Source: Flavobacterium sp. MC2016-06
Lineage (GTDB): Bacteria; Bacteroidota; Bacteroidia; Flavobacteriales; Flavobacteriaceae
NCBI RefSeq assembly: GCF_009711165.2
Contig: NZ_WMID02000040.1
Coordinates: 1-45,482 of the forward strand
DNA: 45,482 bases
Direction: 5' to 3'
A program made the translations under genes and the position numbers. The notes below the pieces were generated by a model. That model had not been told where the DNA came from and searched no databases. It saw nothing but the letters and a program-made list of their open reading frames with translations. How positions within the stretch are numbered: the first letter of the stretch is position 1; every line of letters starts with the position of its first letter. Shown one piece after another: positions 43,155-45,482 of this stretch.

Positions 43155-43580
43155 TTATTTCACTCTAGTCAATTCTTTGACTGCAACTTCTTTTCGTAAA
43201 CCGCTGCTTGAAAAACGATGATCTCGTACATTAAAATACAATTCTATCCCTTTTTCTTCACAATAAATACGTCCTGTGAAATTTTTATCTTTATATTCGT
43301 CTCCAAGAATACGAACATCTATTTTAAAAGAACGTAAGATATCATCTAAATCTTGTTCGGTTGCATACGGTACAATTTCATCAACAAATTTACAACCTTT
43401 AAGTTGTATATATCGCTCTACTACCGTTTGAGTTGGACTATTCTTTTCAGGACGATCTAATGTTGGATCCGTTTGCAGACCTACAATTAAATAATCACAC
43501 TGCTGTTTTGCATCTTCTAACATTTTTATATGCCCTGCATGTAATAAATCAAAGGCACTAAAGGTAATTCCTACTTTCAT
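43155..43580 (-). CDS. TagD-like cytidylyltransferase
   Basis: 141 residues, the HxGH nucleotidyltransferase family. H14-A-G-H17 in SAFDLLHAGHIKML, VERYIQLKG and the SSSGLRK (about 124-130) near the end match glycerol-3-phosphate cytidylyltransferases and relatives (TagD, HldE C-domain, Ect). It should activate a phosphate ester with CTP or ATP. First gene of the long minus-strand run, 45 bp before the aldolase. Substrate unknown; glycerol-3-phosphate is one option. Confidence 0.88.
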   Translation of the reverse strand: MKVGITFSAFDLLHAGHIKMLEDAKQQCDYLIVGLQTDPTLDRPEKNSPTQTVVERYIQLKGCKFVDEIVPYATEQDLDDILRSFKIDVRILGDEYKDKNFTGRIYCEEKGIELYFNVRDHRFSSSGLRKEVAVKELTRVK

Positions 43581-43796
43581 AATTTTATACTAAAACCTTA
43601 GTTTAAGACACAGCTTCGCTATCCTAACTCCCATTAAAGAAATCAGAAAACTCACATTGCTGCAAATATATTCACATTTTCAAGACTTTTAAATCAAAAT
43701 TTTACAACTAAATGTTCCAGAATTAACAACAGAAAGCATTTAACTCAATATCAGATAGATACATAAAAATTTAAACTTCTTTTTCAATATTTTTTG

Positions 43797-43825
43797 CAAA
43801 AGTAGCATTTCAAATTTCATTCAAA
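43797..43825 (-). promoter_or_regulatory. Complete promoter of the polysaccharide run
   Basis: On the minus strand TTTG (43822-43825), a spacer of 17 bp, then TACTTTTG (43797-43804). This is the best -33/-7 pair in the window. It would give a leader of about 210 nt. Confidence 0.65.
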
Positions 43826-43946
43826 AAATGAAAAATACAGAAATGTCTTATTTTGTTACTTTTAAAACATAATCTTTCTACTAGGCATAACTACCCGAAA
43901 TGAAAAAAATATATTTTTTCATGAGAATTGATTATACTAAAAACGC

Positions 43947-43981
43947 TTTAAAACTCATATGTTAGGCGCATAAGTTTTAAA
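43947..43981. repeat. Inverted repeat between divergent genes
   Basis: TTTAAAACT (43947-43955) and AGTTTTAAA (43973-43981), with a small ATG/CAT pairing inside. It could be an operator or part of a terminator-like structure. Confidence 0.5.
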
Positions 43982-44010
43982 TATTTAACATAGATTCTAT
44001 TTAAAAATCT

Positions 44011-44018
44011 TAAATTTG
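44011..44018 (+). promoter_or_regulatory. -7 element of the propeller-protein gene
   Basis: TAAATTTG, a perfect match; it lies 24 bp before the TTG start, just ahead of a GGGGAGGAAAAGG purine run. Confidence 0.5.
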
Positions 44019-44042
44019 GGGAGGAAAAGGTAATATATTACA

Positions 44043-45017
44043 TTGAAAAAAACGATATTTTTTTTATTTTTACATGCAACGATTATTCAAGCACAAGTTT
44101 CAGGATGCACTGATGTTCTGTCGAAAAATTATAATCCGAAAGCATTAATAAATAATGGAAGCTGTTCTTATAAAAATCTGAAGATAAAACCTGAATTTTC
44201 GATTAAGTTAAGTGACTCTATAAAAGAGACTTCAGGATTAATTGCTTTCGATAATTTATTATGGACGCATAATGATGATCATGACAAAACTATCTATGGA
44301 TTAGACTCTTTGGGAAGAATTCAAAAAAAAATCATTCTTAACAAAGTAATAAATCATGACTGGGAAGAAATTTCGCAAGACAGCTCTTATTTATACATTG
44401 GAGACTTCGGAAATAATTATAGAGGAAACAGAACTGATTTACATATTCTAAAAATCGAAAAAAAATCTTTTTTAGAAGGAAATCCAATTATAGATACAAT
44501 TTCTTTTTCATATTCAGACCAAACCAATTTTAATCCTCAAAAAGCAAATACAACCAATTTTGATTGTGAGGCTTTTGTAGTTTCAAAAGACAGCATTTAT
44601 TTATTCACCAAACAATGGCGAGCTTCTAAAACCAGTATTTATGTTTTGCCCAATCGAGCCGGAAATCATATTTCACAATTAAAAGAAACCATCAATACAA
44701 ATGGTTTAGTAACGGGCTCAACTTATCTTGAAGCTAAAAAATTAATTGTACTTTGCGGGTATTCTAAATTAGGGAAATCTTTTTTGTACCTTTTATACGG
44801 CTTTAAAGATCATGATTTCTCAAGTGGAAATAAAAGAAAGGTTGACTTAAAACTTCCGTTTCATCAAATTGAAGGAATTGCTACAAAAGATGGTTTACAT
44901 TATTATGTAACTAATGAAAATCTAGTACGGAAACCTATTTTGAATATTTCCCAGCAAATTCATTATTTTGATTTAAGCGCTTTATTAAATTCTTACCTCA
45001 ACGCTACAAATCCTTAA
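44043..45017 (+). CDS. Secreted propeller-like protein with a GCTD motif, TTG start
   Basis: 324 residues. Translation must start at TTG 44043: an in-frame TAA lies at 44031-44033 and no ATG comes between. The signal peptide MKKTIFFLFLHATIIQAQ follows directly. After it a GCTDVLSKNYNPKALINNGS segment is the short GCTD/NYNP/GSCxY repeat found in many exported Bacteroidota proteins. The rest (LLWTHNDDHDKTIYGLD, YLYIGDFGNNYRGNRTD, FDCEAFVVSKDSIYLFTKQW, HQIEGIATKDGLHYYVTNE) reads like propeller blades of an NHL or esterase-like family. No sorting domain is seen at the C-terminus. Function unknown. Confidence 0.8.
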   Translation: MKKTIFFLFLHATIIQAQVSGCTDVLSKNYNPKALINNGSCSYKNLKIKPEFSIKLSDSIKETSGLIAFDNLLWTHNDDHDKTIYGLDSLGRIQKKIILNKVINHDWEEISQDSSYLYIGDFGNNYRGNRTDLHILKIEKKSFLEGNPIIDTISFSYSDQTNFNPQKANTTNFDCEAFVVSKDSIYLFTKQWRASKTSIYVLPNRAGNHISQLKETINTNGLVTGSTYLEAKKLIVLCGYSKLGKSFLYLLYGFKDHDFSSGNKRKVDLKLPFHQIEGIATKDGLHYYVTNENLVRKPILNISQQIHYFDLSALLNSYLNATNP

Positions 45018-45369
45018 AAAAATCTTCGAGCGTCATTTTATGAATGTCTAAGACTTTTATCAAAGTTTTCAAAGTCATCATATACAACTGTTTTACTGCA
45101 AATTACAAGATGATTTTCGTCAAAAAATAAACTTGTATATTATATGCGGTAATTTTTACGCTCTATTTTTTGGAATTTTCCGCTGTATAAAAAATAACAT
45201 TATCAAAAAAATAGATCCTACAAGGTATTTTTTCTGCTAAAAAACCTATTATATACGTTTTTTTATAAATAGATTTTATTAATCTTCGCCATTATAATAA
45301 AGCATTAAAAAGTAACAACAACGGTATATTTGAGATTATTCAATTATTCAAAAAAAAAAAATCAGCATC
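45018..45369. other. Gene-free AT-rich region before the RadC-like gene
   Basis: 352 bp, very AT-rich. Apart from a TATATTTG -7 candidate at 45325-45332 and a few short inverted repeats, no RNA gene, att-like direct repeat or ORF was seen. If a mobile element starts to the right, its end could be in here. Confidence 0.45.
45325..45332 (+). promoter_or_regulatory. -7 element of RadC-like gene
   Basis: TATATTTG, a perfect consensus match 38 bp before ATG 45370. Confidence 0.45.
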
Positions 45370-45482
45370 ATGAAAATAGTAAAAGATAAGCAGGATTGGA
45401 AAATCGCATCGGAAATTGAACTGATTTATAAAAGTAAAATAAAAGCATCTGAACGACCTCATATTACATCTTCTAGTGTTGT
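45370..45482 (+). CDS. RadC/JAB-domain protein, 5' part only
   Basis: Thirty-seven codons and part of the next before the window ends. MKIVKDKQDWKIASEIEL followed by IYKSKIKASERPHITSSS matches the N-terminus of the RadC-like JAB-domain proteins often carried on Bacteroidota integrative and conjugative elements. The catalytic JAMM motif would lie outside the window. A purine-rich A-run (about 45350-45361) lies just before the start. Confidence 0.65.
   Translation, partial: MKIVKDKQDWKIASEIELIYKSKIKASERPHITSSSV

Larger units (their letters stand above)
43581..44042. other. 462-bp divergent regulatory region at the head of the locus
   Basis: It holds a complete minus-strand promoter (43797-43825), about 210 bp of leader before the TagD-like ATG, a 9-bp inverted repeat at 43947-43981 (TTTAAAACT/AGTTTTAAA) and a plus-strand -7 element (44011-44018). 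No ORF was seen. Confidence 0.6.

Noticed and set aside
43590..43640. Copy of the structured intergenic repeat
   Set aside because: A CGCTATCC-like word is present but the TAGCCC, GGCATCC and GATATAG blocks and the central hairpin are missing.

Overview
The window reads as chromosomal DNA of a Flavobacterium-like member of the Bacteroidota. Signs of this are low GC, proteins with type IX secretion (T9SS) type B C-terminal domains, TAnnTTTG-type -7 promoter elements, an rpmB-rpmG-DUF4295 ribosomal cluster, bshC for bacillithiol, and lipoproteins with short lipoboxes. No rRNA, tRNA, CRISPR array or complete insertion sequence was found.

Layout. (1) 1-5.2 kb: two tandem secreted T9SS adhesin-like genes; the left one is cut by the window edge, and the two share a perfectly identical 419-bp block. 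(2) 5.2-24.4 kb: housekeeping and mixed genes. These are an MHS-type transporter, bshC, two heparan-alpha-glucosaminide acetyltransferase-like membrane proteins, ndk, a DUF721 protein with a lipoprotein, a serine hydrolase lipoprotein, ftsY with a 59-aa membrane protein, the rpmB/rpmG/DUF4295 operon, cinA, Hpt and FAA-hydrolase genes, a DEDDh exonuclease, a 2-oxoacid dehydrogenase E2, a glycosyltransferase, a BamA-like barrel and two small secreted proteins. Three copies of a hairpin-bearing intergenic repeat occur here, each between a -7-like promoter element and the start codon of a minus-strand gene. (3) 24.5-43.6 kb: a capsule/exopolysaccharide locus, nearly all on the minus strand. It holds a CpsB/CapC-type phosphatase, Wzc kinase, Wza lipoprotein, initiating sugar-phosphate transferase, WecG/TagA-type transferase, two GT4 and one GT2 glycosyltransferases, a sialidase-like lipoprotein, DUF1919, a sialyltransferase-like protein, Wzy, Wzx, and a sugar-activation set (HAD phosphatase, NeuA-like cytidylyltransferase, DRE-TIM aldolase fused to a Rossmann-like domain, TagD-like cytidylyltransferase). 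(4) 44-45.5 kb: a secreted propeller-like protein and the first 38 codons of a RadC/JAB-type gene of the sort often carried on Bacteroidota mobile elements.

How the polysaccharide genes may work together (inference). The aldolase, HAD phosphatase and NeuA-like enzyme are packed with a 5-bp gap and an 8-bp overlap. They resemble the last three logical steps of Kdo or sialic acid synthesis (aldol condensation, dephosphorylation, CMP activation), but no NeuB or KdsA homologue is present. The product could be an unusual CMP-activated 2-keto acid sugar, transferred by the sialyltransferase-like protein. Repeat units would be built on the lipid carrier by the initiating transferase and GTs, flipped by Wzx, polymerised by Wzy and exported through Wzc/Wza. 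This trio and the 5'-leader repeat family are the two most interesting signals in the window.
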